DNA of 42,478 nt from Cacconaster sp045601245 (GTDB lineage Bacteria > Bacteroidota > Bacteroidia > Bacteroidales > UBA932), in NCBI GenBank assembly GCA_045601245.1, contig JAZRZH010000036.1:1-42478 (forward strand), read 5' to 3'. This document shows positions 1-7,338 of the stretch, piece by piece. The position numbers and the translations under genes were made by a program. Each line of letters starts with the position of its first letter. Positions within the stretch are counted from its first letter, which is position 1. The notes beneath the pieces were generated by a model, which saw nothing but the letters and a program-made list of their open reading frames with translations, did no database searches and was not told the origin of the DNA.

Positions 1-1
1 T

Positions 2-814
2 ATGCATCAGGGCTGGCCTAAATTCACCCAGAATCTCTGGTATGCCACCCCTGACAACGGCGTCGCCGCTCTCGTCTATGCACCTTCAGAGGTGACTATG
101 AAGGTCGCCGACGGAGTGGACATCGTGATAAAGGAGGATACCTGGTATCCGTTCGAAGGTGTCGTCAATTTCACTATGGACTTCCCTGAGAAGAAGGTCA
201 AGGGAGCATTCTTCCCGTTCCGCTTCCGCGTGCCGCAGTGGAGTGTCGGCGCATACGTCTCCATCAACGGAGAGAAGCAGGCAAACGTCCTCCACGCGGG
301 AGAGACGGTCTGCATCACCCGTAAATGGAGCAAGGGCGATGTCATCACGCTCACCCTTCCGATGAAGGTCGCCGTCAGCCGCTGGTATGACAACTCCGCC
401 ACTGTCGAGCGCGGACCTCTGTTGTATGCCCTCAGGATGAAGGAGAACTGGAAGAAGGTCGATGTCGCTCCGAATGAGCAGGTCGCTGCCGGAAAATGGT
501 ATTACGAAATCACCTCCGACTCAAAGTGGAACTACGCACTGCTTTCAGGCAACTTCAGTGCGAAGAATATAGCGAATGCATTCGAGGTCGTGAAGTCAGA
601 TACCCGCGCCGCATATCCGTGGACCGAGGCCAATGCTCCGATCGTGATAAAGACCACCGCAGTCACACTGCCGTACTGGAAGGAATACAACGGTTCCGCA
701 GGTCCTGTGATCTTCTCCCATTCGAAGAAGGACTATGGCGAGAAGTGCGATATCGAACTCATCCCTTACGGCTGCACAAAACTCAGAATAGCTGAATTCC
801 CGGTAAGGAAATAA
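2..814 (+). CDS. Beta-L-arabinofuranosidase, GH127 (DUF1680) family, C-terminal part
   Basis: The reading frame is already open at the window edge, so this is the 3' part of a longer gene and the first ATG is probably internal. The visible 270 residues match the C-terminal half of DUF1680/GH127 proteins. They begin with HQGWPKFTQNLWYA, which in the family directly follows the paired zinc-binding cysteines of the (alpha/alpha)6 barrel. The beta-sandwich elements RVPQW, a W..GD segment before LTLPM, and ERGPLLYAL follow. GH127 enzymes remove terminal beta-L-arabinofuranosyl residues from plant glycans or glycoproteins. The catalytic Glu and zinc cysteines lie upstream, so activity cannot be judged here. 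The gene is 29 bp from the C10 protease gene, and no promoter box is visible in that gap, so read-through is likely. The family assignment is from remembered motifs; substrate is inference. Confidence 0.82.
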   Translation: MHQGWPKFTQNLWYATPDNGVAALVYAPSEVTMKVADGVDIVIKEDTWYPFEGVVNFTMDFPEKKVKGAFFPFRFRVPQWSVGAYVSINGEKQANVLHAGETVCITRKWSKGDVITLTLPMKVAVSRWYDNSATVERGPLLYALRMKENWKKVDVAPNEQVAAGKWYYEITSDSKWNYALLSGNFSAKNIANAFEVVKSDTRAAYPWTEANAPIVIKTTAVTLPYWKEYNGSAGPVIFSHSKKDYGEKCDIELIPYGCTKLRIAEFPVRK

Positions 815-843
815 ATATTATTGATAAATCAATCCATAATAAT

Positions 844-2580
844 ATGAAGAAATCATTTTTACTCGCATTCCTACTGCTGATAAGCGCTACGATTGTCAGG
901 GCTGAGGTAGTCAGCCAGGAGAAAGCCCGCATCATCGCGGAACGCTTCCTTCATATTGACAGGACAAGGGCTGGCGGCGGCCTCACTCTGCTCTGGGATG
1001 GTACTGACTCCCAGACGAGGGCCGGTGAAGCACCATTGTTTTATATTTACACAAAGCCGGGTGGAGGCTGGGTGATGGTTTCCGGCGAGGATGCCATCGA
1101 GCCGATTATCGGTTATTCTTATCACGACAATTTCGAGGTGAAGGATATGCCTGAGAACCTCCAGGCCGTGTTTACGAACCTTAAGAACGACATACGCATG
1201 GCGCGCGCTTCCGGAAGGAAGGGCAATGCCGCAGAGTGGGCTGAGGCGATGATCGAGACCCGCGCGAACGATACCATCAAGAGTGCCGTGCTGCTGAAGA
1301 CCGCCAATTTCAACCAGGGCAATCCGTGGAATCTCAAATGCCCGATGATTGACGGAAAACACGCACTTGCAGGCTGCTGCGCTATAGCTCTGGCCATCAT
1401 TATGGAGTACCACAAGTATCCTGATCACGGCACCGGTGTCGTGGGCGGCTACTCCGGCTCCAGTTATACGGCACCATCCGTGACCCTCGGCCACAAATAT
1501 CAATGGGACCTGATCAAGAAGAGTTACAAGAGCGGAACCTATACATCTGAGGAGGCTGATGCCGTCGCCACTCTCGTACGTGACGTTGCATTTATGGGCA
1601 GATCATCATTCGGACTCAGCGGCACCGGAAGTTCGATGTCAACTATGACCAACAGGGCAAGGACATACTTCTATTACAGCAAGGGCGCCCACCGAATCAC
1701 CCACAGCCAGTACAATGACGAAGAGTGGTTCAAAATGCTCAAGAGGGACCTTGACGAGGGTCTGCCTATCAACTATGCCAGCGACTCTCACTCCTACGTG
1801 TGCGACGGTTATGATGTACGCAACTATGTGCATTTCAATTACGGCTGGGGCGGATCCGACAACGGATACTACAATATCACCGGCAAGACCGGCTATGGTT
1901 GCTGCGTGCGCCTGAAGCCTGAAAATGACCAGTCAGAGCCTTCATATTTCATAGAACTGCTCAGCAAGGACAGTTACAAGGGAATCAGCAAGGCTGATAC
2001 CAAGCAGATTGTCAAGGGAACGGCGTTCAAGATGAAGGTGGGATCCGTCTACAATCTCGGTTTCGACTCCTTTGCATTCGAATGGGTGCTCGCCCATACG
2101 GACAAGAACGGCAAGATCAAGGAAATTATCAGTGATCCGAAGAAGAGCACCCTCGAATATCAGGGCTACACCAATTATTCCTCCATCTCATGCACCATCA
2201 ATGAGGACATAGTCCTCGGTGACATGATCAAGGCTTTCTACCGTCCTAACAACAAGAAGGAAAGCGAATGGATACCGATGACGTACGCTGTAACGACTGA
2301 AGGCTTTGTGGGCAACTTCCCTCTCACTGGAGAATCCATAGCCCTCCAGTCTTCACTGGAGTATGACAAGGCCAAACAGCGCTTTGTCATCACCACGGAC
2401 AAGAACGCTACGTTCAAGCTCCTTGACGCCAACGGCAATGAAGCCCCTGCGGGAAGTATTGAAGGAAGATACGGCACCATTTACGTACATACTGACCAGC
2501 TCTCTGCCGGAGAGTATGTAATCGAACTCTCAGCCAAATACTATATTGATGTCAAGAGGCTTAAAATCAGAGTAAAATAG
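844..2580 (+). CDS. Secreted C10-family (streptopain/SpeB-like) cysteine protease
   Basis: 578 residues. A signal peptide occupies about 1-20 (KK, hydrophobic core, then RA/E). Residues 25-125 resemble the Spi/SpeB-type propeptide (AERFL, WVMVSGEDAIEPIIGYS). The catalytic domain covers about 150-360: the nucleophile is Cys178 in AGCCAIALAIIMEYHKYP, and the catalytic His is His316 in DSHSYVCDGYD, followed by the typical HFNYGWGG segment. In the family the Cys motif usually reads GCVATA; here it is GCCAIA, so a second Cys follows the nucleophile. About 200 C-terminal residues form an extra domain I do not recognise, common in Bacteroidetes members and possibly for surface anchoring. C10 enzymes are secreted papain-fold proteases made as zymogens. 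Two lipoprotein genes follow at 13 and 12 bp, which implies one transcript. Family confidence is high; substrate is unknown. Confidence 0.9.
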   Translation: MKKSFLLAFLLLISATIVRAEVVSQEKARIIAERFLHIDRTRAGGGLTLLWDGTDSQTRAGEAPLFYIYTKPGGGWVMVSGEDAIEPIIGYSYHDNFEVKDMPENLQAVFTNLKNDIRMARASGRKGNAAEWAEAMIETRANDTIKSAVLLKTANFNQGNPWNLKCPMIDGKHALAGCCAIALAIIMEYHKYPDHGTGVVGGYSGSSYTAPSVTLGHKYQWDLIKKSYKSGTYTSEEADAVATLVRDVAFMGRSSFGLSGTGSSMSTMTNRARTYFYYSKGAHRITHSQYNDEEWFKMLKRDLDEGLPINYASDSHSYVCDGYDVRNYVHFNYGWGGSDNGYYNITGKTGYGCCVRLKPENDQSEPSYFIELLSKDSYKGISKADTKQIVKGTAFKMKVGSVYNLGFDSFAFEWVLAHTDKNGKIKEIISDPKKSTLEYQGYTNYSSISCTINEDIVLGDMIKAFYRPNNKKESEWIPMTYAVTTEGFVGNFPLTGESIALQSSLEYDKAKQRFVITTDKNATFKLLDANGNEAPAGSIEGRYGTIYVHTDQLSAGEYVIELSAKYYIDVKRLKIRVK

Positions 2581-2593
2581 GGAGGACGACGAT

Positions 2594-3433
2594 ATGAAGA
2601 ACATATTCAGGATTATTATCGCATTTGCTGCAGCGCTTATGCTGCTCCCGTCCTGCAGGAAGCAGGCAAGTCTCGAAGTCGGTGTTCAGAGCATCGATGC
2701 ACCTTCTTCAGGTCTGACACAGGCCGTGTCCGTCAATGCCAACTACCCTTGGGACGCGGTGGTGAGCGATTCGTGGATCATACTCCATAACACCACCGGC
2801 AACCCGGGCGACGCCGTGATAGGCGTATGTGTGATGAACAACACCAGCGGTGAGGACCGTGAAGGAAACATCACGGTCACTTGCGAGGATATCGTCAGGG
2901 TCATCACGGTCCGCCAGAGCCAGAATGATGCTCTCACCATCAATGATGACGCCGTATCCGTCACCTATGTCGGCGGCGAAGTCATTGTGCCGGTTGAGGC
3001 CAATATCCAGTATGCTGTGGAAATCCCTGTGGACTGGATCACCGACGGGGGTACCAGAGCCATCACCAATTACCAGCATGCACTTACTATTGCCATAAAC
3101 GAATCCGAGGAGGACCGTGAGGCGGTTGTCTGCTTCACCAACCCTTCGACGGGCGAGAAGAGAACGTATTATGTGAAGCAGGCCGGCTTCTCACCTACAG
3201 TGGTGATTTCACATACAATTACGGAATTCACAATCCCTGAACTCGTGGGCAGCGAGAATTTTTTCGCTACAGTCACATGGGGCGACGGCACCAGTGAGGA
3301 ATATTCTTCCGGCCTGAGCCACAAATATCTGGTTGAAGGTGAGTACAACGTTGTCATCATAGGCAAGGGTATCACAGGCTACAGGATGCCGGACATCGAA
3401 GGTATCAACTTGATTGACATAACTGAATTCTAG
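2594..3433 (+). CDS. BACON-domain lipoprotein
   Basis: 279 residues. The lipobox LPSC places the lipidated cysteine at residue 21, so the product is probably anchored in the outer membrane facing outwards. Two BACON-like beta-sandwich repeats follow (about 28-112 and 115-200), recognised from the pattern of a W after an aromatic-rich strand, then a GD/ED turn and a closing ITVRQSQ or YYVKQAG strand. The last 70 residues contain TWGDGTSEEY...HKYLVEGEYNVVI, a PKD-like segment that often opens BspA-type proteins. A GGAGG stretch (2581-2585) lies 8 nt before the ATG, directly after the upstream stop. Shine-Dalgarno sites are otherwise rare in this window. It is co-transcribed with the C10 protease and the BspA-like protein. 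BACON domains are thought to bind glycans or mucin, but the ligand here is unknown. Confidence 0.8.
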   Translation: MKNIFRIIIAFAAALMLLPSCRKQASLEVGVQSIDAPSSGLTQAVSVNANYPWDAVVSDSWIILHNTTGNPGDAVIGVCVMNNTSGEDREGNITVTCEDIVRVITVRQSQNDALTINDDAVSVTYVGGEVIVPVEANIQYAVEIPVDWITDGGTRAITNYQHALTIAINESEEDREAVVCFTNPSTGEKRTYYVKQAGFSPTVVISHTITEFTIPELVGSENFFATVTWGDGTSEEYSSGLSHKYLVEGEYNVVIIGKGITGYRMPDIEGINLIDITEF

Positions 3434-3445
3434 GAGGGTCACGAA

Positions 3446-5380
3446 ATGAAGAAATCGATATTATCATTAATTGCAGTCATTTCCGTGGCATGTGCCTGCA
3501 ATCCGGAACCGATACACCCTGTCAACGTAGTCGACCCGCCGGAGTACATAATAGCCGTTGAAGATTCGGATTACTCCCCGGCAATCAATTCCATCGATGA
3601 GGTTAAGATTACCGGCAGCGGCCCGTTCACCGCATATTATCCCGCTTCACTTGGGGATAACCTCAGCATCTCCACGGTTCAGACCGCGGAAGAACTTTCA
3701 AGCATCAAACCTGCTATGATTGCGGAGTCAAACAACAGGATACTGCCTTTCAAGAGCATCTTCGGTACTCTGGCAATCAATATCAGTTCTCCAGAGGAAC
3801 TGGTATTCAAGAGCATCGTGCTCACAGCCAACCAGCCTCTCAGTGGCAATTTCACAATGACTTCAGGCAAACCTCAGTTCGAAGGGGCGGAAGGTCTCAC
3901 CATTGATTGCGGCGAGGGCCTGACCGTCGGACCGGAAGGGCGCACCATCTATCTCAATCTTCCTGACGGTGTATATGACGGCTTTTCGTTCTACTCTCTT
4001 GACAATTTAGGCCGCGAGCGCATATTCGATCTCGGCAACAGGCCGTTCACCATCAGGAGGGCCAACGTGTACAACTATGATGTGTCAATGGGCGAATTCC
4101 ATCAGAAGCGGGCATTGATGATCCCAGGTCCCGAGTTCAACCTTGCAGTCAAAGCACTTGCCGCCAATATTGCGGTTGACAGCACTTCATATTCGGACAA
4201 GAAAATCAAACATCTGGTATTTGAAGTCAATTCAGACGTAGCCGACGGTACTCCTGTCCAGACACTCAAGTCAGATTATCCAATATACATCAACTGGTAC
4301 AGTCCGGATGCCGTCCTTACAGTCAGCACTCCGGCTTCCGAGATATATATGGACAGCGATATGTCCTCCATGTTCCAGGACTTCTCAAGACTTGAGGATA
4401 TCACCGGCATAGCCTTCCTCAATACGGAGAACGTGAAGGATATGAGTGAGCTCTTCTCCCAGGGTAATTCCACCACTGTCAAAGTGGATGAGCTGAACCT
4501 CTCCACCTTCAACACCTCCTCAGTCGTTTCGATGGACAGTATGTTCTTCAATATGAGGCTGCTCACCACTCTCGATCTGTCATCGTTCGACTTCGATCAG
4601 TGCGAAAGGATGAGCCATTTCCTCGATCAGGCGTCCAAACTCACGAACCTTGTCCTTCCGGCAAAGATGGACCTTCCGAAGGCTGAGGATCTGTCCTATA
4701 TGTTCGCAGGCTGCAAGGCCCTTGTCAAACTGGACATCTCATCAATCGTGGCTCCGAACAACAGGAGCATCGCAAAGATGTTCGCAGAAGACATCAGGCT
4801 TGCCGAAGTCAATATCAGCGGTCTCAACACAGAGGCGGTGGAGAGTATGGACAGTCTCTTCTACAATTGCCGTGCGCTCACTTCGATTGACCTCAGCCAC
4901 TTCAATACGGCCAAGACTGAATATATGAACCATATGTTCTACGGCTGCAGCGGCCTGAAATCCCTTGATCTGACCTCTTTCAGCACATCCAATGTGCTTT
5001 CGATGAAGAGTATGTTCAACGGCTGTTCTGCCCTTGAGGAGCTTGACATATCATCATTCAACGTGACCGTGCTCAATCCTAACGCGGACTATATGTTTTA
5101 CCAGCTGAAGGCCCTCAAGGTCCTCAGGCTTGGCGGTACCTTCCTCATCAACACCAATCCGAGCTATTTCACGGCGGCAAGCGACAACGCCTTCTCAGTA
5201 CGCACCGGTTCCGTCAACGGCAGTATCACCATATACTGCAACCAGTCGGTGGCCGACTGGATTTCAGGAACAAACTTCCGTTGGATCAACAGCGGATACA
5301 AGAGCGCAAATGCCATCCCTGTCACTTTCATCGATTATGAGACAGGCGAAAAGCTCCAGGTTATCTGGGCGAATAACTAG
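3446..5380 (+). CDS. BspA-like leucine-rich repeat surface lipoprotein
   Basis: 644 residues. The N-terminus MKKSILSLIAVISVACAC looks like a lipoprotein signal, with Cys16 or Cys18 as the lipidated residue. Residues about 300-575 carry the DUF285/BspA-type repeat of about 24-26 residues: LDLSSF, then N-T-S-x-V-x-S-M-x-S-M-F, then a Gly/Cys turn and A-L. Clear examples are LNLSTFNTSSVVSMDSMF, IDLSHFNTAKTEYMNHMF and LDLTSFSTSNVLSMKSMF. The first 300 residues are a separate beta-rich region. BspA-type repeats in oral and gut Bacteroidetes bind host matrix or other bacteria. AGGAGG at 3432-3437 overlaps the preceding stop codon and sits 8 nt before the ATG. It is the last gene of the protease/lipoprotein unit and is followed by a strong terminator at 5401. 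Confidence 0.85.
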   Translation: MKKSILSLIAVISVACACNPEPIHPVNVVDPPEYIIAVEDSDYSPAINSIDEVKITGSGPFTAYYPASLGDNLSISTVQTAEELSSIKPAMIAESNNRILPFKSIFGTLAINISSPEELVFKSIVLTANQPLSGNFTMTSGKPQFEGAEGLTIDCGEGLTVGPEGRTIYLNLPDGVYDGFSFYSLDNLGRERIFDLGNRPFTIRRANVYNYDVSMGEFHQKRALMIPGPEFNLAVKALAANIAVDSTSYSDKKIKHLVFEVNSDVADGTPVQTLKSDYPIYINWYSPDAVLTVSTPASEIYMDSDMSSMFQDFSRLEDITGIAFLNTENVKDMSELFSQGNSTTVKVDELNLSTFNTSSVVSMDSMFFNMRLLTTLDLSSFDFDQCERMSHFLDQASKLTNLVLPAKMDLPKAEDLSYMFAGCKALVKLDISSIVAPNNRSIAKMFAEDIRLAEVNISGLNTEAVESMDSLFYNCRALTSIDLSHFNTAKTEYMNHMFYGCSGLKSLDLTSFSTSNVLSMKSMFNGCSALEELDISSFNVTVLNPNADYMFYQLKALKVLRLGGTFLINTNPSYFTAASDNAFSVRTGSVNGSITIYCNQSVADWISGTNFRWINSGYKSANAIPVTFIDYETGEKLQVIWANN

Positions 5381-5389
5381 ACAATAATA

Positions 5390-5413
5390 TCAAGAATCTG
5401 TTCCGGCCGGGTA
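5390..5413 (+). repeat. 24-bp direct repeat, left copy
   Basis: 24 bases (TCAAGAATCTG followed by the hairpin arm TTCCGGCCGGGTA) are identical to 6731-6754, 1,341 bp away. Read on the minus strand, this copy also matches the 3' end of the HAD phosphatase gene, including codons for PEQIL, and runs on in frame to a stop at 5379-5377. The two copies bracket the ATPase gene like the ends of an inserted segment. Confidence 0.85.
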
Positions 5414-5440
5414 TCATCTTACCCGGCCGGAATATTTTTT
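5401..5440 (+). terminator. Intrinsic terminator of the protease/lipoprotein operon
   Basis: A perfect 13-bp inverted repeat, TTCCGGCCGGGTA (5401-5413) and its complement (5420-5432), has a 6-nt loop TCATCT and is followed by TATTTTTT. It lies 20 bp after the BspA-like gene stop. The loop is the reverse complement of the loop in the matching hairpin at 6742. Confidence 0.92.
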
Positions 5441-5473
5441 TAAAGGTTAAGGTCACTTTACAATTGAAATAAG

Positions 5474-5504
5474 TTTGCAATAACGAAAAAGACACATACA
5501 TTTG
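5474..5504 (+). promoter_or_regulatory. Promoter of the ATPase gene
   Basis: TTTG (5474-5477), a 19-bp spacer and TACATTTG (5497-5504) match the Bacteroidetes sigma-ABfr consensus exactly. Transcription should start near 5510, which excludes the upstream in-frame TTG at 5502 as a start codon and supports ATG 5532. Confidence 0.85.
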
Positions 5505-5531
5505 CATTACGAAAATAATCGTAACGAAATT

Positions 5532-6608
5532 ATGCGTAATAGAGAAAACCCTTTCAAGTTCGGAACCATTGTCGAAGAGGAATACTTCACAGACCGGGTA
5601 CAGGAAGTCGCCTATATTGAGCAGTTCGTTCAAAGCGCCAATCATCTTGTGCTAATCAGCCCCAGGCGCTTCGGCAAGAGCAGCGTGGTGGCCAAGGCAT
5701 TGAAGTCCAGCCGTCGCAAGAGCATTACGGTCAACCTTCAGCAGGCAACGTCCGTATCGGATTTGTCCGCCAAACTCCTGAAGGAATTCTTCAAGATACA
5801 TCCTATGGAAAAGGTCAGACATCTGATCTCACATTTCCGTGTGTTTCCGACGGTCTCACTCAATCCTGTGACCGGATCCACAGACATATCATTCCAGCCG
5901 GGTGCAGATGGTGTAGTATGCCTCGAGGATGTTTTTTCATTGATGGAAAATGTGCATACGGACAGCAACAGGCTGATAGTGGTGCTGGACGAATTCCAGG
6001 AAATCCGTGAAATGGGTGCGAATCTTGACAAACAGCTCAGGTCCATCATGCAGCGGCACAAGCATATCAACTACATCCTTCTCGGAAGCCAGGATAGTAT
6101 GATGACGGATATCTTTGAGAACAAGAAATCTCCGTTCTATCATTTCGGAGAGATGATGCGTCTGGGCAAGCTGCCAAGGGATGACTTCCACAAGTATCTG
6201 TCTGAGCGTCTCGCGGAGTGTTTCCCCGATTCCAGTGACATGATATCCGATGAAATCCTTGATATGACGGATTGTCATCCATATTATTCCCAGCAACTGG
6301 CAGCCAGCGTGTGGCAGATCGGTGTCCTGACACCTGACGGGAACAACCCATTAGAGTGTGCAATCGGGCATATCGTAACCACTCACGGTCTGGACTTTGA
6401 ACGGCTGTGGATGCATCAGAACCGAACTAACAAATGGATTCTCCGCAGATTGTCTGAAGGCCAGACAGTCAATAATGGAGAATACAGGACAAGTACTGTT
6501 TACAGTGCGTTGAAGCGTCTCCAGAAAGATGGTTTAGTGATATACACGAACAGGTACGAATTGGAGGATCCGTTTTTCAAACAGTGGATACTTGTCAACA
6601 ACGAGTAG
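5532..6608 (+). CDS. AAA/STAND-type ATPase (archaeal-ATPase PF01637-like)
   Basis: 358 residues from ATG 5532. An earlier in-frame TTG at 5502 lies inside the -7 box and is unlikely to be used. Walker A is SPRRFGKSS (residues 43-51) and Walker B is LIVVLDEFQE (148-157). LLGSQDSMM at about 185 resembles a sensor-1 strand. The C-terminal 60 residues look like a winged helix (LRRLSEG, then TVYSALKRLQKDGLVIY) ending in DPFFKQWI, as in the ATPase family abundant in archaea and multi-copy in many Bacteroidales. The cellular role of this family is not known to me; related STAND NTPases act as sensors or in defence, which is only a possibility here. The gene stands alone with its own promoter and terminator, appears more AT-rich than its neighbours, and is bracketed by 24-bp direct repeats, all suggesting horizontal insertion. 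No recombinase gene accompanies it. Confidence 0.85.
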   Translation: MRNRENPFKFGTIVEEEYFTDRVQEVAYIEQFVQSANHLVLISPRRFGKSSVVAKALKSSRRKSITVNLQQATSVSDLSAKLLKEFFKIHPMEKVRHLISHFRVFPTVSLNPVTGSTDISFQPGADGVVCLEDVFSLMENVHTDSNRLIVVLDEFQEIREMGANLDKQLRSIMQRHKHINYILLGSQDSMMTDIFENKKSPFYHFGEMMRLGKLPRDDFHKYLSERLAECFPDSSDMISDEILDMTDCHPYYSQQLAASVWQIGVLTPDGNNPLECAIGHIVTTHGLDFERLWMHQNRTNKWILRRLSEGQTVNNGEYRTSTVYSALKRLQKDGLVIYTNRYELEDPFFKQWILVNNE

Positions 6609-6720
6609 TGTCAGTTGGGCGACAGAAATAAGATTGGAGAAAGTATGCCGCAGCATTATAATAGAACCGACAACGCAGAGTATACTCTTTATGGGTGTGT
6701 TGAGAAAGTAAATAATCCCC
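6609..6720. other. Short AT-rich spacer after the ATPase gene
   Basis: 112 bp with no ORF of note and no promoter box. It belongs to the segment bracketed by the direct repeats and ends at the stop codon of the convergent HAD gene. Confidence 0.5.
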
Positions 6721-7338
6721 TTAAATGAATTCAAGAATCTGTTCCGGCCGGGTAAGATGATACTCGGCCGGAATTTTTTGTGTCCCCTTGCCGCTCCAGT
6801 CGGCGAGGGCGAAAGCGACTCCGGCGCTGTGGGCGCAACTGCAGTCGTGCATTGTGTCACCGATGTAGATGCATTCCGATGCGGCGGCCCCAGAGCGTTC
6901 CAGAAAGGCTAGTGCGGGGCCGGGAAGGGGCTTGTGGGTTTCGGAATCCTCGGAACAGATGACAGGCGAAAATGCCGGTTTCCATTTGAGAAGAAGGCGG
7001 TCGTTGTCATATTCGAAACGGGATCGCGAGGTGACTATTCCCATCGGGAATCTTCGTGCACAGAGAGTGTTCAGAACATTGTCAATGCCGTCGAATACCT
7101 TTGAGTAATGCAGTTCCTTCTGGAAATTCTCCTCCCATAGTTCCGCGAATCTGTCCGGATCTCCGACGCTCAGCATCTTCGACGCCTCATAACTCGGGAT
7201 GCCGAAGTACGGATAGAGCTCCTCAAGCGTCATATCCCTGCCGGTAAGCTCCTTGACGGTCTGCCCGAGCGATATCAATCCTGTCATTTCGGTGTCGACG
7301 AGGGTGCCGTCGATATCAAATATGATGCAGCGGTACAT
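6721..7338 (-). CDS. HAD-family hydrolase (phosphoglycolate phosphatase-like)
   Basis: 205 residues from ATG 7338-7336, chosen because MYRCIIFDIDGTLVDTE puts HAD motif I (DxDGT) at residues 8-12. A longer ORF extends upstream but runs into the EEP gene. Motif II is VTSRSR and motif IV is GDTMHD near residue 170; the cap insert of about 70 residues after motif I marks subfamily IA. Such enzymes dephosphorylate small phosphate esters or nucleotides; the substrate cannot be told. The start codon overlaps the stop of the upstream EEP gene by one base (TAATG), so translation is probably coupled. Its last 17 codons are also the terminator hairpin for the convergent ATPase gene, and the same sequence recurs at 5390-5432. 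If the intervening segment were removed, the protein would end EQILDIIV instead of EQILEFI. Confidence 0.85.
   Translation of the reverse strand: MYRCIIFDIDGTLVDTEMTGLISLGQTVKELTGRDMTLEELYPYFGIPSYEASKMLSVGDPDRFAELWEENFQKELHYSKVFDGIDNVLNTLCARRFPMGIVTSRSRFEYDNDRLLLKWKPAFSPVICSEDSETHKPLPGPALAFLERSGAAASECIYIGDTMHDCSCAHSAGVAFALADWSGKGTQKIPAEYHLTRPEQILEFI
6731..6754 (+). repeat. 24-bp direct repeat, right copy
   Basis: Identical over 24 bases to 5390-5413. It lies inside the 3' end of the HAD gene, encoding PEQIL on the minus strand. See the findings on a possible inserted cassette. Confidence 0.85.
6742..6779 (+). terminator. Intrinsic terminator of the ATPase gene, inside the HAD gene 3' end
   Basis: TTCCGGCCGGGTA (6742-6754), loop AGATGA, then TACTCGGCCGGAA (6761-6773) and TTTTTT. 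The stem is 13 bp with one G-U pair when read on the plus strand. On the minus strand there is no T-run, so it should stop only plus-strand transcripts. Confidence 0.85.

Noticed and set aside
5390..6754. Insertion sequence carrying a transposase
   Set aside because: The repeats are direct, not terminal inverted repeats, and the only gene inside is an ATPase with no DDE, HUH or tyrosine-recombinase motif.
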